Below, piece after piece: positions 17,125 to 25,446 of a DNA stretch of 64,000 nucleotides. Numbering within the stretch: position 1 is the stretch's first letter; each line of letters starts with the position of its first letter. The notes under the pieces were generated by a model. It saw only the letters and a program-made list of their open reading frames with translations, had not been told where the DNA came from and did not search any database. The DNA is from Streptomyces sp. BK340. GTDB taxonomy: Bacteria > Actinomycetota > Actinomycetes > Streptomycetales > Streptomycetaceae. Location: assembly GCF_007827595.1 (NCBI RefSeq), contig NZ_VISR01000039.1:1-64000 (forward strand), given 5' to 3'. The translations under genes and the position numbers were made by a program.

Positions 17125-17856
17125 GGCTGTTCCTCACTCCCCGGACGGGAGCCTGGACCCGGGTGGACTCCCGACAGAGCAGCCGAGCTCACTCGTTCGA
17201 GATCGGCGTACAGACGGGGGATGGATATGTCATGGATCAAGCGTTTCACACCCCTGGAGCCCTGCCAAGGCGACAGCGAACCGGTCCAGTACTCCTCCGT
17301 GGCACGCGGCGGTGCGGGCGGCCGCTGCCGGGTCCGGGGCGAGGTCGGCCAGAACCTTCACCGCCTCGGCGGCATAGCGGTAAGGGATCGCGCTCCCGAC
17401 CTCGAACCCGGCCGCGAGCGGGGCTGGGTGTCCGAGCCGCCGTAGGTGTCGTCGCGCCGGATGCCGCTGGGCGGGACGACCAAGCGGGGCTGATCACTTG
17501 CTTCTCGCCTGGGCCTCGGCCGGTGCGGGCAAGTGTGCGCAGGCGGCCGGGAGATCGCCTCACACTTGCTTGTTGTCAGATCGCCCATCGGACAACTCGG
17601 GTCACTGTGCTGGCCGTTGTCGCACAGGGTCTTTGCTCGGGTTGGCGCGACGAAGGAGACACGAGAGGACGTACCTGATCCTCGTCGGTAGCCCTGTCCG
17701 GCCGTCCCGAGCAGCTGGCGGCCTGGCGGGAGCACCGCCCCCACGTCGACGACGTCAGCGCGTGGGCGAGCCGAAGGAGAGCCTCTCATGAGCACACCCC
17801 CCACCCTGCGAGCCGTGAGGACCACCCCCGAGGGCCTCCTGTGGAGCCCGAGTACG
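17125..17856. other. Stretch with unassigned gene remnants
   Basis: No intact gene is supported. On the reverse strand 17230-17420 reads as a clean C-terminal segment (containing AIPYRYAAEAVKVLADLAPD, then a stop), but no upstream part or family is recognised. A forward ATG at 17788 with GAAGGAG upstream begins MSTPPTLRAVRTTPEGLLW, but the frame then runs antisense through the trxB remnant. It looks like a gene start that has lost its body. The selenium-binding protein promoter should be near 17130-17230. Confidence 0.35.
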
Positions 17857-18185
17857 TCAGGACGGTGCGACGGTCGACGTCGTCTTGGTCCTGCTGTCGG
17901 CAAGCGCGGCGAGGTACCGCTCTGCGTCGAGTGCCGCCTGGCAACCACTGGCGGCGGCCGTGATGGCCTGGCGCTAGGTGTGGTCGACGACGTCGCCGGG
18001 GATGTTGGTGCGCGTGGAGGGCGAGGCGACCTTGACGTAGCCGTCGTCGTCCAACTCCAACTGGCCCTTGAACAGCTCGGTGCGCGGATCGTGGCCGATG
18101 GCGATGAACAGGCCGGTTACGTCCAGAGCCTGAGCCTTGCCGGTGAAGACGTCACGCAGAGGTCGAATCCGTGCACCACTTCTCA
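17857..18185 (-). pseudogene. trxB: Thioredoxin reductase (trxB) 3-prime remnant
   Basis: The reverse strand encodes a TrxB C-terminal domain: RDVFTGKAQALDVTGLFIAI, GHDPRTELFKGQLELDDDGY, STRTNIPG, DVVDHT, stop, then RQAITAAASGCQAALDAERY and a natural end. Two lesions are visible. The four or five residues normally between NIPG and GDVVDHTY (VFAA region) are missing, and the Tyr codon of DHTY is TAG. The N-terminal FAD and CxxC domains are absent. It cannot make a functional reductase. Confidence 0.8.
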
Positions 18186-18491
18186 GGACGCAACCCGGAG
18201 CCCGGCACCGGCCGCAGACTTTCCGAGTGCCGCGCGGTAACACCGGTCGCAGATGCCGGGTGCCCAACGCCCGCTCGGTCCACGACATCCCCGGAGGCAA
18301 GGATGTCTGCGGTTCCGCAGCAGACGCTGTCCGGCGGATCAAGTCGGCAACCCACGGAGGTCGCTCGGCGGGAGCATGATGTCGCAGGTCATCAACAGCC
18401 TGCAGTTGATGAACGCCCTGAGGGACGCCACCTCGGCGGTGGTGTCCCTCTCCGATGACATGACCGAGGTTGCTCGTGCAGGGTCCGACGG

Positions 18492-19091
18492 TCAACTGGT
18501 CTTGTGGCCCCACTGCGGCCCGACCAGGGACCACTCCCGGTCCCACTCCTTGATGCGGCGACGGTCGAGGTATCCACGGCCGACGCTCCCGATCCCGAAC
18601 ACCACGCCGCTCAGGGCGAGGGCGGCGGAGGCTCCGAAAAGCCCCGCCTCGACGGCCGCCTTGCCGGGCGTGGGCGGCTGGCTACTCAGCTTCCCTTGGG
18701 TGTCGATCCAGATCCTGACCGTGGAGCCGGCCTTCTTCCCGGTGGTCACCAGCGTCCTGCCGCTGTGCGTGGAGCCGTCGGAGTTCGTCCAGCGGACCCT
18801 TGCCGATGCCAGCTCTCTGCCCATCTCTGAGGTCGCGGTGCGCGGGACGTCATCGAGGAGAAGGGCGCGGACAGGGGTCCGGTCGGCCCGTTGCTGGGCG
18901 AAGACCTGGTCGGCTGCATGGGCCGTCACCACACCGACCGCCGTGCCACCCACCGCGACGAGCACCCATATGGCCAGCATGAGCCATGCCTCGAGGACAT
19001 CGTCGCGTCGCCGGATCGGGTTACTCCGCCATCGCCACAGCGGTACCCTCGTTCGCTTGCGCTTCCTGTTCGCGGGCCTCTCCTCGCGCAT
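18492..19091 (-). CDS. Rv1733c-family membrane protein
   Basis: A 199-residue membrane protein with the Rv1733c layout. A basic N-terminus (RKRKRTRVPLWRWRSNPIRRRDD) precedes the first membrane helix (AWLMLAIWVLVAVGGTAVGVV). An extracellular domain follows, with VRALLLDDVPRT, VRWTNSDGSTHSGRTLV and VRIWIDTQGKLSSQPP. A second helix (AAVEAGLFGASAALALSGVVFG) and a basic tail (YLDRRRIKEWDREWSLVG) complete it. In M. tuberculosis Rv1733c belongs to the DosR dormancy regulon; its function is not known. The ATG at 19091 starts the conserved part. A perfect palindrome lies about 115 bases upstream. Confidence 0.8.
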   Translation of the reverse strand: MREERPANRKRKRTRVPLWRWRSNPIRRRDDVLEAWLMLAIWVLVAVGGTAVGVVTAHAADQVFAQQRADRTPVRALLLDDVPRTATSEMGRELASARVRWTNSDGSTHSGRTLVTTGKKAGSTVRIWIDTQGKLSSQPPTPGKAAVEAGLFGASAALALSGVVFGIGSVGRGYLDRRRIKEWDREWSLVGPQWGHKTS

Positions 19092-19699
19092 GTCTCCGCA
19101 CCTCCTCGTCGTCACACACACGAAGGTGACAGCGGCGGCCTTTCGGTGGCATGGGCCGGTCAGGTCGAAGCGGAGGGCCGAGCGGGCCAAGCGCAGGCCG
19201 ACGGTGGGCCGTTCGGCCCAGCACCCATACGGCTCGTCGACTCGCCGTGGTGCTGGGCCCGTGGGCAGTGTCGAACGCAGCGCCGCCGTCATCGACCTGA
19301 TCACCCGGCTCACACACGAGAAAGCACCGCCACCGTCCTGGTCACCCCGACCGTACCCACCTCACCGCCGTCGATCAGATCGCCGGGAAGTCACGACGGA
19401 AGGCTCGTCCTGCCGGCCGCGGCCTGGTCACTTCGGGAGCAGGACGAGCCGTGGGCCGACTGCCCGGCACGCTCCCCCCGGAACGGTGCTGCGGTGGTCG
19501 TGACGGCCCCGGCGTGCGTGAAGGGGTTCACCTCCCTCACCCCGCCGTCCGGGCGAGGATCGCGGAGCAGGCTGTAGCACACGACGTCCCGTCACTGTCG
19601 TTCCCGAACACGGTGCTGCGCAGCATGCCCCCACGGGGTGCACCCCGACTGCTCCCGTGCGCGGGCGTAGCGGCCGAAGCGGGCGTAGACCGTCTGCCA
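19092..19699. other. Stretch without a confident gene, includes the Rv1733c-like promoter
   Basis: No ORF on either strand matches a family I recognise. The left 130 bases must carry the promoter of the reverse-strand Rv1733c-like gene and contain the palindrome at 19205-19220. The right part merges into the pflA remnant. Confidence 0.35.
19205..19220. promoter_or_regulatory. Palindromic DevR-like box upstream of the Rv1733c-like gene
   Basis: TGGGCC-GTTC-GGCCCA is a perfect inverted repeat of 6+4+6 bases, 114 bases upstream of the ATG at 19091. The same core (GGGCC-N4-GGCCC) recurs upstream of other island genes. Its assignment to the DevR-like regulator is inference. Confidence 0.55.
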
Positions 19700-19962
19700 T
19701 GAGCCATAGCGTTCCGGCAGGTCACGCCAGACGACCCGTCCGCCGTAGACGCTCTCGGCGCCTTCTTGGCCGGGTTGAGCAATGTCGACCGGGTGGACGT
19801 CCTGCCCTTCCACAACTCGACGCCCACAAGTACGAGGCCCTGGGTATCGAGTTCCCGCTACGCGAGACGCCCGTGCCCGATCCGGAGCTGACGGAACGCG
19901 TCCGCGAGCAGTTCCGGGAGCACGGGTTGCGGGCGTTGTCAGTAGGCCGATCTCCGCCGTAA
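19700..19962 (+). pseudogene. pflA: Pyruvate formate-lyase activating enzyme (pflA) 3-prime remnant
   Basis: The forward strand encodes the C-terminal quarter of a PFL activase in two frames. The first reads DDPSAVDALGAFLAGLSNVD then RVDVLPFHNS. After a frameshift near 19815-19825 the second reads HKYEALGIEFPLRETPVPDP followed by ELTERVREQFREHGLRAL. This closely parallels the tail of the intact activase at 58.4-59.2 kb (RVDILPFHKLGTAKYDALGI). The radical-SAM N-terminal part is absent. It is therefore a decayed second copy. Confidence 0.82.
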
Positions 19963-19997
19963 GTTCACCCGCGTGTGGGCCACTCGGCCTCCGTGCA

Positions 19998-20011
19998 GGG
20001 ACCTGAGGCCT
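19998..20011 (+). promoter_or_regulatory. DevR-like box upstream of the USP gene at 20.1 kb
   Basis: GGGACCTGAGGCCT, 58 bases upstream of the ATG at 20069, matches the island motif GGG(A/C)C(C/G)nnnGGnCC. Confidence 0.5.
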
Positions 20012-20068
20012 CTCCTGCCCCAAGTACCTGGCCTCGACACTGAGTTCGTGACTTTGAAGGAGGCCGAG

Positions 20069-20983
20069 ATGCCCCGCACCATCACCGCAGGCTTGGACGG
20101 ATCCCCGGAGAGCCTGACTGCCGCCGACTGGGCAGCCAGGGAAGCCCTGCTCCGGGACCTCCCGCTGCACTTGGTCCACGCCCTTGGGCGGCAGCAGCCC
20201 TACGCGCCCCTGGGTGGGGCATCCCAGGGGTCCCTGAGTCCGGACGAGCAGATGCGCCAGGCGGACCACATGCTTCGTAAGGCCGAAGCGACGATCGCGC
20301 GGCGCCACCCGGGCCTGCGGATCACCACCGACCGTCTTACCGAAGAACCCGTCACGGCCTTGCTTGGTGCGGCTCAAGCAGCCGACCTATTGGTGCTGGG
20401 CTCTCGAGGCCTGGGCGGTGTAGCCGGATTCCTGGTCGGGTCCGTCGCCCAGGCGGTCGTGGCGGGCAGCCGGCGGCCTGTCGTCCTCGTGTGGGGTGGC
20501 CTGCGTTCCGAGGACGAACACCAGCTTGGCGCCGTTGGTTCCGGGGCCATGGCGTTCCGGGACGTAGTCTTGGGCCTCAACTGCGCGGCTCCGAACGACA
20601 CCGTGATCGGATTCGCCTTCGAAGCAGCCTTGCAGCGCGCCACGAGGTTGCGTGTCGTCCACGGTCGGAGCCCGGAACTGTCCTACTACGACAACGGCGG
20701 CGACCTAAACGCCGAACTGCACGACGAACTCACCGGCGAGATGCACCGTGCCCTGTCCGAGGCGCTGGAGCCCTGGCGGGACAAGTTTCCGGGCGTCGAC
20801 GTGACAGAGCAGGCCGTGATCGGCAAGGCCGGCTCGCACCTCGTGGAGGCCTCGCGCGACGCGTCCCTCGTCGTGATCGGTCGCCGCCTGCGCCGGACGC
20901 CGATCGGCACGGTGATCGGGCCGGTCGCCCACGCGGTGCTGCACCACGCCACCGCACCGGTCGCGGTGGTCCCCCACGATTGA
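20069..20983 (+). CDS. Universal stress protein, two tandem Usp domains
   Basis: A 304-residue protein made of two UspA-like domains (about 1-142 and 168-304). Each begins with a beta strand (TITAGLDGSPES; DVVLGLNCAAPND) and ends with the nucleotide-binding loop (LVLGSRGLGGVAGFLVGSVA; VVIGRRLRRTPIGTVIGPVAHAVL). Such ATP-binding tandem USPs, for example Rv1996 and Rv2623, are core members of the mycobacterial dormancy regulon; Rv2623 slows growth in an ATP-dependent way. The ATG at 20069 has GAAGGAGG at 20056-20063. The gene ends in a strong terminator. Four intact paralogues occur in this window. Confidence 0.92.
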   Translation: MPRTITAGLDGSPESLTAADWAAREALLRDLPLHLVHALGRQQPYAPLGGASQGSLSPDEQMRQADHMLRKAEATIARRHPGLRITTDRLTEEPVTALLGAAQAADLLVLGSRGLGGVAGFLVGSVAQAVVAGSRRPVVLVWGGLRSEDEHQLGAVGSGAMAFRDVVLGLNCAAPNDTVIGFAFEAALQRATRLRVVHGRSPELSYYDNGGDLNAELHDELTGEMHRALSEALEPWRDKFPGVDVTEQAVIGKAGSHLVEASRDASLVVIGRRLRRTPIGTVIGPVAHAVLHHATAPVAVVPHD

Positions 20984-21016
20984 CAGGTTGCCGGGCGAGC
21001 CAGAGCCCGTATCCCA

Positions 21017-21060
21017 CTGAAGGCGGCGTGAGAACGCTCCAGTTCTCACGCCGCCTTCAG
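21017..21060. terminator. Bidirectional terminator, 19-bp perfect stem
   Basis: Arms at 21017-21035 and 21042-21060 (CTGAAGGCGGCGTGAGAAC and its exact complement) enclose a 6-base loop, gctcca. It sits between the convergent USP and flavoprotein genes and can serve both. No T-run follows, as is common in Streptomyces. Confidence 0.9.
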
Positions 21061-21079
21061 TCGGAACCGAACACCGCGA

Positions 21080-21544
21080 TCAGGCGGGATCGTGTTCCTG
21101 GTCCGCGGTGAGTCGGACCCCGGTGATCAGGTCGGGTCGGATGCGTACGGCGTAGTCCATGGTCTCGTTCACCCAGGGGGTGAGCAGTTCCTGGTAGCGG
21201 GCCAGCTCATGCGAGTCGGTCACCAGTCGGGCGTAGCCGGTGACCACGACGCTCCAGCCGAGGTGGGTGTCGGGGTCTATGCAGTCGGCCTCATACGCCA
21301 CCACGACGCCTTGGCCGTCGGCCTGCCCGGCGCGTGCGGTCAGAGCTGCGCCCTCGTAGGTGCGGATGACGATGTCGCCGTTGTCAAGGACGTGGTTGAC
21401 CGGGCGGACGGTCGGCAGTGCCTGGCGGGTGAAGACGATCCTGCCGAAGGAGACGCTGCCCAGTAGCCGCAGGGCTTCGGCGCTGTCCAGCTCTATGCTC
21501 CGGCGCGGCCCGGTCGGGACAGTCTGCGTGGTGTCAGGGGTCAT
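21080..21544 (-). CDS. Pyridoxamine 5-phosphate oxidase-like flavin/F420-binding protein
   Basis: A 154-residue split-barrel protein of the PNPOx-like family, which binds FMN, FAD, F420 or haem. Visible segments are the first strand and helix (LDSAEALRLLGSVSFGRIVF), the barrel motif LPTVRPVNHVLDNGDIVIRT, and WSVVVTGYARLVTD. The substrate is unknown. Genes of this class (for example Rv3129 in M. tuberculosis) occur in dormancy regulons, which fits the neighbourhood. It ends at the shared terminator and lies downstream of adhE on the same strand, separated by 214 bases. Confidence 0.82.
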   Translation of the reverse strand: MTPDTTQTVPTGPRRSIELDSAEALRLLGSVSFGRIVFTRQALPTVRPVNHVLDNGDIVIRTYEGAALTARAGQADGQGVVVAYEADCIDPDTHLGWSVVVTGYARLVTDSHELARYQELLTPWVNETMDYAVRIRPDLITGVRLTADQEHDPA

Positions 21545-21758
21545 GGGGTGGCTTCCGTGCGGTTTCGTTGCTCACTGCTGTGTGTCTTCGGCCGGCGTGA
21601 CCAGGCAGATACGTGGTCTGTCACTGTGGCGACGGGCGGTGCGCCGGTAGGGCATGTGCGACGTCCCTTCGAGGCCTGCGCGGCTGCCTGTCCGCGGCGC
21701 ACCAGGTCGGGCGCCGCGGGCAGGTTCGATCAGGTCATTGGAACGGCCTGAGGGCTCT

Positions 21759-24446
21759 TCACGCCAGGGCCGTTCGGCCCTTGTCCGTGTCCGGCCGCCG
21801 AGGTTCGTCGCCGTAGTAGGCCATGCGCATGATCTCCTGCATGTCGTCGAGCATCGGCATGCGTGGGTTGGCGGGCGCGCACTGGTCTTCGTACGCGTTC
21901 AAGGCCTGTCGGGGCAGGGCGTCGAGGAAGGCGCGCTCGTCGACGCCCAGGGCCTGGAAGGACGGCTCGATGCCCACGGCATCGCGTAGCCGCTCCACCG
22001 CGCGGGCCAGCGACTCCACGCCCTCCTGCGCGGTGGCCGCCGGCAGGCTGAGGGCGCGGGCGATGTCCTGGAAGCGTTCGGGAGCGCGGTAGCTCTCGTA
22101 CTTGGGCCAGCCCGTGAGCTTCGCCGGAACAGTCCCGTTGTAGCGGATGACGTGCGGCAGCAGGACCGCGTTGGTGCGGCCGTGGGCGATGTGGAAGGTG
22201 GCACCGAGGGTGTGCGACATGGCGTGGACTATGCCGAGGAAGGCGTTGCCGAAAGCCATGCCCGCGATCGTGCCGGCGTTGTGCATCCTCTCCCGCGCGT
22301 CGGGACGGCCGGTGCGGTCGTTGACCGCGGCTTCGATGTTGTCGAAGATCAGGCGGATCGCGTGCAGGGCCAGGCCGTCGGTGAAGTCGTTGGCGTAGAC
22401 GGACACGTACGCCTCTATGGCGTGGGTGAGGGCGTCGAAGCCGCTGTCGGCCGCCAGCGCCGGAGGCAGGTCCGCAGTGAGCAGTGGGTCGACGATGGCC
22501 ACGCTCGGGGTGAGTGCGTAGTCGGCGAGCGGGTACTTCTTGCCGCTCGCGGGGTCGGAGATGACCGCGAAGGGGGTGACCTCCGCGCCGGTGCCGGAGG
22601 TGGTGGGTACGCAAACGAGGCGGGCACGGGTGCCGAGGACCGGGAAGCGGAAGGCGCGCTTGCGGATGTCGGAGAACTTCTGCCGCATGTCGGCGAAGTC
22701 GATGTCCGGGTGCTCATACAGGAGCCACATCACCTTCGCGGCGTCCATAGGGGAGCCGCCGCCGAGCGCGATGATGGTGTCCGGGCGGAAGTCCCGCATG
22801 AGCTGGGCGCCGCGCTGGACGGAGTCGATGCTCGGCTCGGGTTCGACGTTGTCGATGATCTGGAGGGTGACGGGTTCGTGACGGCGTTGCAGGACGCGGC
22901 TGACGCGGTCGACGAAGCCGAGGCGGGTCATGGTGGCGTCCGTGACGACCGTGACGCGGTGGACGTCCGGCATGGAGGACAGGTAGCGCAGGGACTGCGG
23001 CTCGAAGTAAATCTTCGGCGGCACTTTGAACCACTGCAGGTTGTTGCGGCGCGCGCTGACCCGCTTGATGTTCAGCAGCTGGACGGCGGAGACGTTGTTG
23101 GACACCGAGGTGTGCCCCCACGAGCCGCAGCCCAGGGTGAGCGACGGCAGCATGCTGTTGTAGATGCCGCCGATGGCCCCCTGTGAGGACGGGGCGTTGA
23201 CGATGATCCGTACGGTTTTCATGCGCTGGCCGTACTCCTCCGCGAGGTCGGGGTCCTCGGTGTGGATGACCGCGGTGTGGCCCTGGCCGTGGAAGGCGAC
23301 CATGTCGGCGGCGAGGTCGAAGCCCTGCTGTTCGGAGTCGGCGCGCAGCACCGCGAGCACCGGGCACAGCTTCTCGCGGGTCAGCGGCTCGTCGAGGCCC
23401 ACCCGTTCGGCCTCGACCAGGATCAGTGAGGTGTCGCCCGGGACGGTGAAGCCTGCCTGCTCGGCGATCCAGGCCGGACTCTGACCGACGGCTTCGGCGT
23501 TGACCTTGGGCTCGCAGCCCGTGCTGGTGCGGTCGGTCGGGAACAGGAAGGCTTCCAGCTTCGCCTTCTCCTCGGCGGTCGCCAGGTGAGCGTGCAGGGT
23601 GTGGAATTCGGCCAGTGCGGCGTCGTAGATCTCGTCGTCCAGGATGACGGCCTGTTCGGAGGCGCAGATCATGCCGTTGTCGAACGACTTGGACAGCACC
23701 AGGTCGTTGACGGCCCGGCGCAGCTTCGCGCTCTTGTGCACGTAGGCCGGCACGTTGCCCGCGCCGACGCCCAGGGCGGGCTTGCCCGCCGAGTAGGCAG
23801 CCCGGACCATGGCGTTGCCGCCGGTGGCGAGGATCAGCGAGACGCCCGGGTGGCGCATCAGGATGCCGGTCGCCTCCACCGATGGCGTCTCGATCCACTG
23901 CACGCAGTGCTCCGGTGCGCCAGCGGCGACGGCCGCGTCCCGTACGATCCGGGCAGCCGCGGTACTGCACCGCTGGGCCGAGGGGTGGAAGGCGAACACG
24001 ATCGGATTGCGCGTCTTCAGAGCCATCAGGGCCTTGAAGACGGTGGTGGAGGTCGGGTTGGTGACCGGTGTGATCGCGCAGACCACGCCGACCGGCTCGG
24101 CCACCTCGATCATGTCCTCGATGTCGTCACGGGAGATAACGCCGACGGTCTTCATCGGGCCCATGCTGTGCGTGACGTGCTCGCAGGCGAACATGTTCTT
24201 GGCCGCCTTGTCCTCGAAGACACCGCGCCCTGTCTCCTCCACGGCGAGGCGGGCCAGAGCGGTGTGCTGGTCCAGGGCGGCGACCGAGGCCTTCTTGACG
24301 ATGTGGTCGACCTCCTCCTGGGTGAGGGCGTCGTAGTCGGCGAGCGCCTTGAGTCCGTTCGTGACCAGCTGGTCCACGGCGATGGTGATGTCGGGCGGCG
24401 CGTCGGCAGCTGCTGTTGCCTGGATTCCGGCCTGATGACGGGTCAT
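21759..24446 (-). CDS. adhE: Bifunctional acetaldehyde-CoA/alcohol dehydrogenase AdhE
   Basis: Converts acetyl-CoA to acetaldehyde and then to ethanol, oxidising two NADH; in fermenters it restores NAD+. The 895-residue protein has the usual two halves. The N-terminal aldehyde dehydrogenase (about 20-440) has catalytic Cys261 in SFDNGMICASEQ and the GVGAGNVPAYV loop. The C-terminal iron alcohol dehydrogenase (about 455-880) has GGGSPMDAAKVMWL, DALTHAIEAYVSVYANDF and the metal histidines in MSHTLGATFHIAHGRTNAVLLPH. The ATG at 24446 is preceded by GGAGG and starts at the normal N-terminus; a longer frame runs through non-coding sequence. A motif box lies 127 bases upstream. With PFL it forms an ethanol branch. 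Confidence 0.94.
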   Translation of the reverse strand: MTRHQAGIQATAAADAPPDITIAVDQLVTNGLKALADYDALTQEEVDHIVKKASVAALDQHTALARLAVEETGRGVFEDKAAKNMFACEHVTHSMGPMKTVGVISRDDIEDMIEVAEPVGVVCAITPVTNPTSTTVFKALMALKTRNPIVFAFHPSAQRCSTAAARIVRDAAVAAGAPEHCVQWIETPSVEATGILMRHPGVSLILATGGNAMVRAAYSAGKPALGVGAGNVPAYVHKSAKLRRAVNDLVLSKSFDNGMICASEQAVILDDEIYDAALAEFHTLHAHLATAEEKAKLEAFLFPTDRTSTGCEPKVNAEAVGQSPAWIAEQAGFTVPGDTSLILVEAERVGLDEPLTREKLCPVLAVLRADSEQQGFDLAADMVAFHGQGHTAVIHTEDPDLAEEYGQRMKTVRIIVNAPSSQGAIGGIYNSMLPSLTLGCGSWGHTSVSNNVSAVQLLNIKRVSARRNNLQWFKVPPKIYFEPQSLRYLSSMPDVHRVTVVTDATMTRLGFVDRVSRVLQRRHEPVTLQIIDNVEPEPSIDSVQRGAQLMRDFRPDTIIALGGGSPMDAAKVMWLLYEHPDIDFADMRQKFSDIRKRAFRFPVLGTRARLVCVPTTSGTGAEVTPFAVISDPASGKKYPLADYALTPSVAIVDPLLTADLPPALAADSGFDALTHAIEAYVSVYANDFTDGLALHAIRLIFDNIEAAVNDRTGRPDARERMHNAGTIAGMAFGNAFLGIVHAMSHTLGATFHIAHGRTNAVLLPHVIRYNGTVPAKLTGWPKYESYRAPERFQDIARALSLPAATAQEGVESLARAVERLRDAVGIEPSFQALGVDERAFLDALPRQALNAYEDQCAPANPRMPMLDDMQEIMRMAYYGDEPRRPDTDKGRTALA
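21766..21781. promoter_or_regulatory. Perfect palindrome AGGGCC-GTTC-GGCCCT at the 3-prime end of adhE
   Basis: This 6+4+6 inverted repeat has the same core as the box at 19205-19220. It lies within the last codons of adhE and 222 bases upstream of the PNPOx-like gene start. It could be an operator for that gene or simply a short hairpin at the end of adhE. Confidence 0.45.
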
Positions 24447-24572
24447 TGGGGGAGCGCCTCCGTTGACGAGAGCCGTCGGCGTCGGCCGACGGTGTGCGGA
24501 CCGGAGCGGCACCGCGGGGGATTCGGTGCCGCTCACGCCTCCACCCTCGTCGCGCCTGATCCCGACTCCCAG

Positions 24573-24586
24573 GTGCCGATGGTCCC
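24573..24586 (-). promoter_or_regulatory. DevR-like box upstream of adhE
   Basis: On the reverse strand the sequence reads AAGGGACCATCGGCACC, 127 bases upstream of the adhE ATG. It is nearly identical to the box AAGGGACCATCGGTGCC found upstream of ppdK at 55.5 kb. The conserved pair is the main reason to trust it. Confidence 0.6.
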
Positions 24587-24715
24587 TTCCGGGGGCTGAC
24601 CGGCACTGGTCGGGCGAGGCCTGGTGACCCGTCCGGGCAGCTCCCTCGCCGAACGCAGGAACCACACGTACGCGAAGGAGGGCGACCGCGCCGCAGCGGA
24701 GGCTCACGAAGGGCT

Positions 24716-25114
24716 TTACTCCCGGCCGCTGTCGGTGGGGCCGCCGCGCCACGGAGGCGGAGTGGCCGACCTGCGGGCCTCCTCCTTGCGGTGCAGGACC
24801 CGGTTCATCTGGGTGCGCAGCCGGTCCTGCAGCCGGTCCGCCAGTTCGTGTCCCGTGGCCTCCTGGGCATGCACGACCACGAGGGTGTTCCCCACGACGA
24901 GCTCGGCCCCGGCGGACCAGGGCCGCTCGGCGTGATGTGCCACCGCCCTGGTGACCCTCACCGCACCGCTCACCGCTGGAATGCCGGGCCGGCCGAGGAC
25001 CGCGTCGACCTTCTCCCGGAGGTATGTGACGGCTTCCTCGTCCACATCGCCCTCCACGCGCACCTCCACGGCGGCGGCGCAGGTGACCTGGGTGCTGGTG
25101 TCCTTGGCAGTCAT
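24716..25114 (-). CDS. HPF/RaiA-like ribosome-associated protein, copy 1
   Basis: A 132-residue protein with an S30AE/HPF-like alpha-beta fold. The order is strand (AAVEVRVEGDVDEEAV), helix (TYLREKVDAVLGRPG), strands (SGAVRVTRAVAHH; AELVVGNTLVVVHAQ) and helix (GHELADRLQDRLRTQMNRVLHRKEE). The last residues are Pro/Trp-rich (SATPPPWRGGPTDSG). HPF-type proteins silence ribosomes in stationary or hypoxic cells, and mycobacterial Rv0079 (a DosR member) has been linked to this fold. The ATG at 25114 has GAAGGAGCGGAGC upstream. A paralogue with the same C-terminal motif is at 52.2 kb. The ribosome role is inference. Confidence 0.7.
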   Translation of the reverse strand: MTAKDTSTQVTCAAAVEVRVEGDVDEEAVTYLREKVDAVLGRPGIPAVSGAVRVTRAVAHHAERPWSAGAELVVGNTLVVVHAQEATGHELADRLQDRLRTQMNRVLHRKEEARRSATPPPWRGGPTDSGRE

Positions 25115-25179
25115 GTGCTCCGCTCCTTCTGATCGTTTCGCAGCGGCTCCAGACTTCTGCGGGCACCGGTCCTGGCCCA

Positions 25180-25193
25180 GGGCTGTCGGGTCC
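25180..25193 (-). promoter_or_regulatory. Candidate DevR-like box upstream of HPF-like copy 1
   Basis: The reverse strand reads GGACCCGACAGCCC, 66 bases upstream of the ATG at 25114. It matches the island motif imperfectly, with GGA in place of GGG. Confidence 0.35.
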
Positions 25194-25331
25194 GAGTAGT
25201 GGGGCCATTGGACCTTCACTCTTAGGGTGGCTGGCGAGTTCGCGGTGCGAATGCCAGGTTCATCACAGTTGGCCGTTTCGCACCCTGGTGGCAGCGGTGT
25301 CTCACGGCCGAGGGACACTATGTACGGAGAA

Positions 25332-25349
25332 CAGGGCCGACCGGCCCTG
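25332..25349. promoter_or_regulatory. 18-bp perfect palindrome upstream of the response regulator
   Basis: CAGGGCC-GACC-GGCCCTG (7+4+7) lies 98 bases upstream of the response regulator ATG, in the divergent region shared with the HPF-like gene. It is the best-formed copy of the island motif and would allow autoregulation. Confidence 0.65.
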
Positions 25350-25446
25350 GTCCTTCGGCCCCGTGCGAGAAAAGATCTCGACACTGAGGGCCGATTCCGT
25401 CAACGAGCGGACATCGGTACGCAACGCGGAACCAGGGAGCAGTTTG

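Noticed and set aside
17788..18240. Forward ORF starting at an ATG with good ribosome binding site
   Set aside because: After about 20 plausible residues it runs antisense through the trxB remnant. I treat it as an orphaned gene start, not a gene.
18253..19503. 416-codon forward frame opposite the Rv1733c-like gene
   Set aside because: It is antisense to a gene with two membrane helices and family features, and lacks a ribosome binding site and domain.
24447..25208. Upstream extension of adhE to 25208
   Set aside because: The extra 254 residues are antisense to or overlap the HPF-like gene region and have no similarity to AdhE. GGAGG sits directly before the ATG at 24446.
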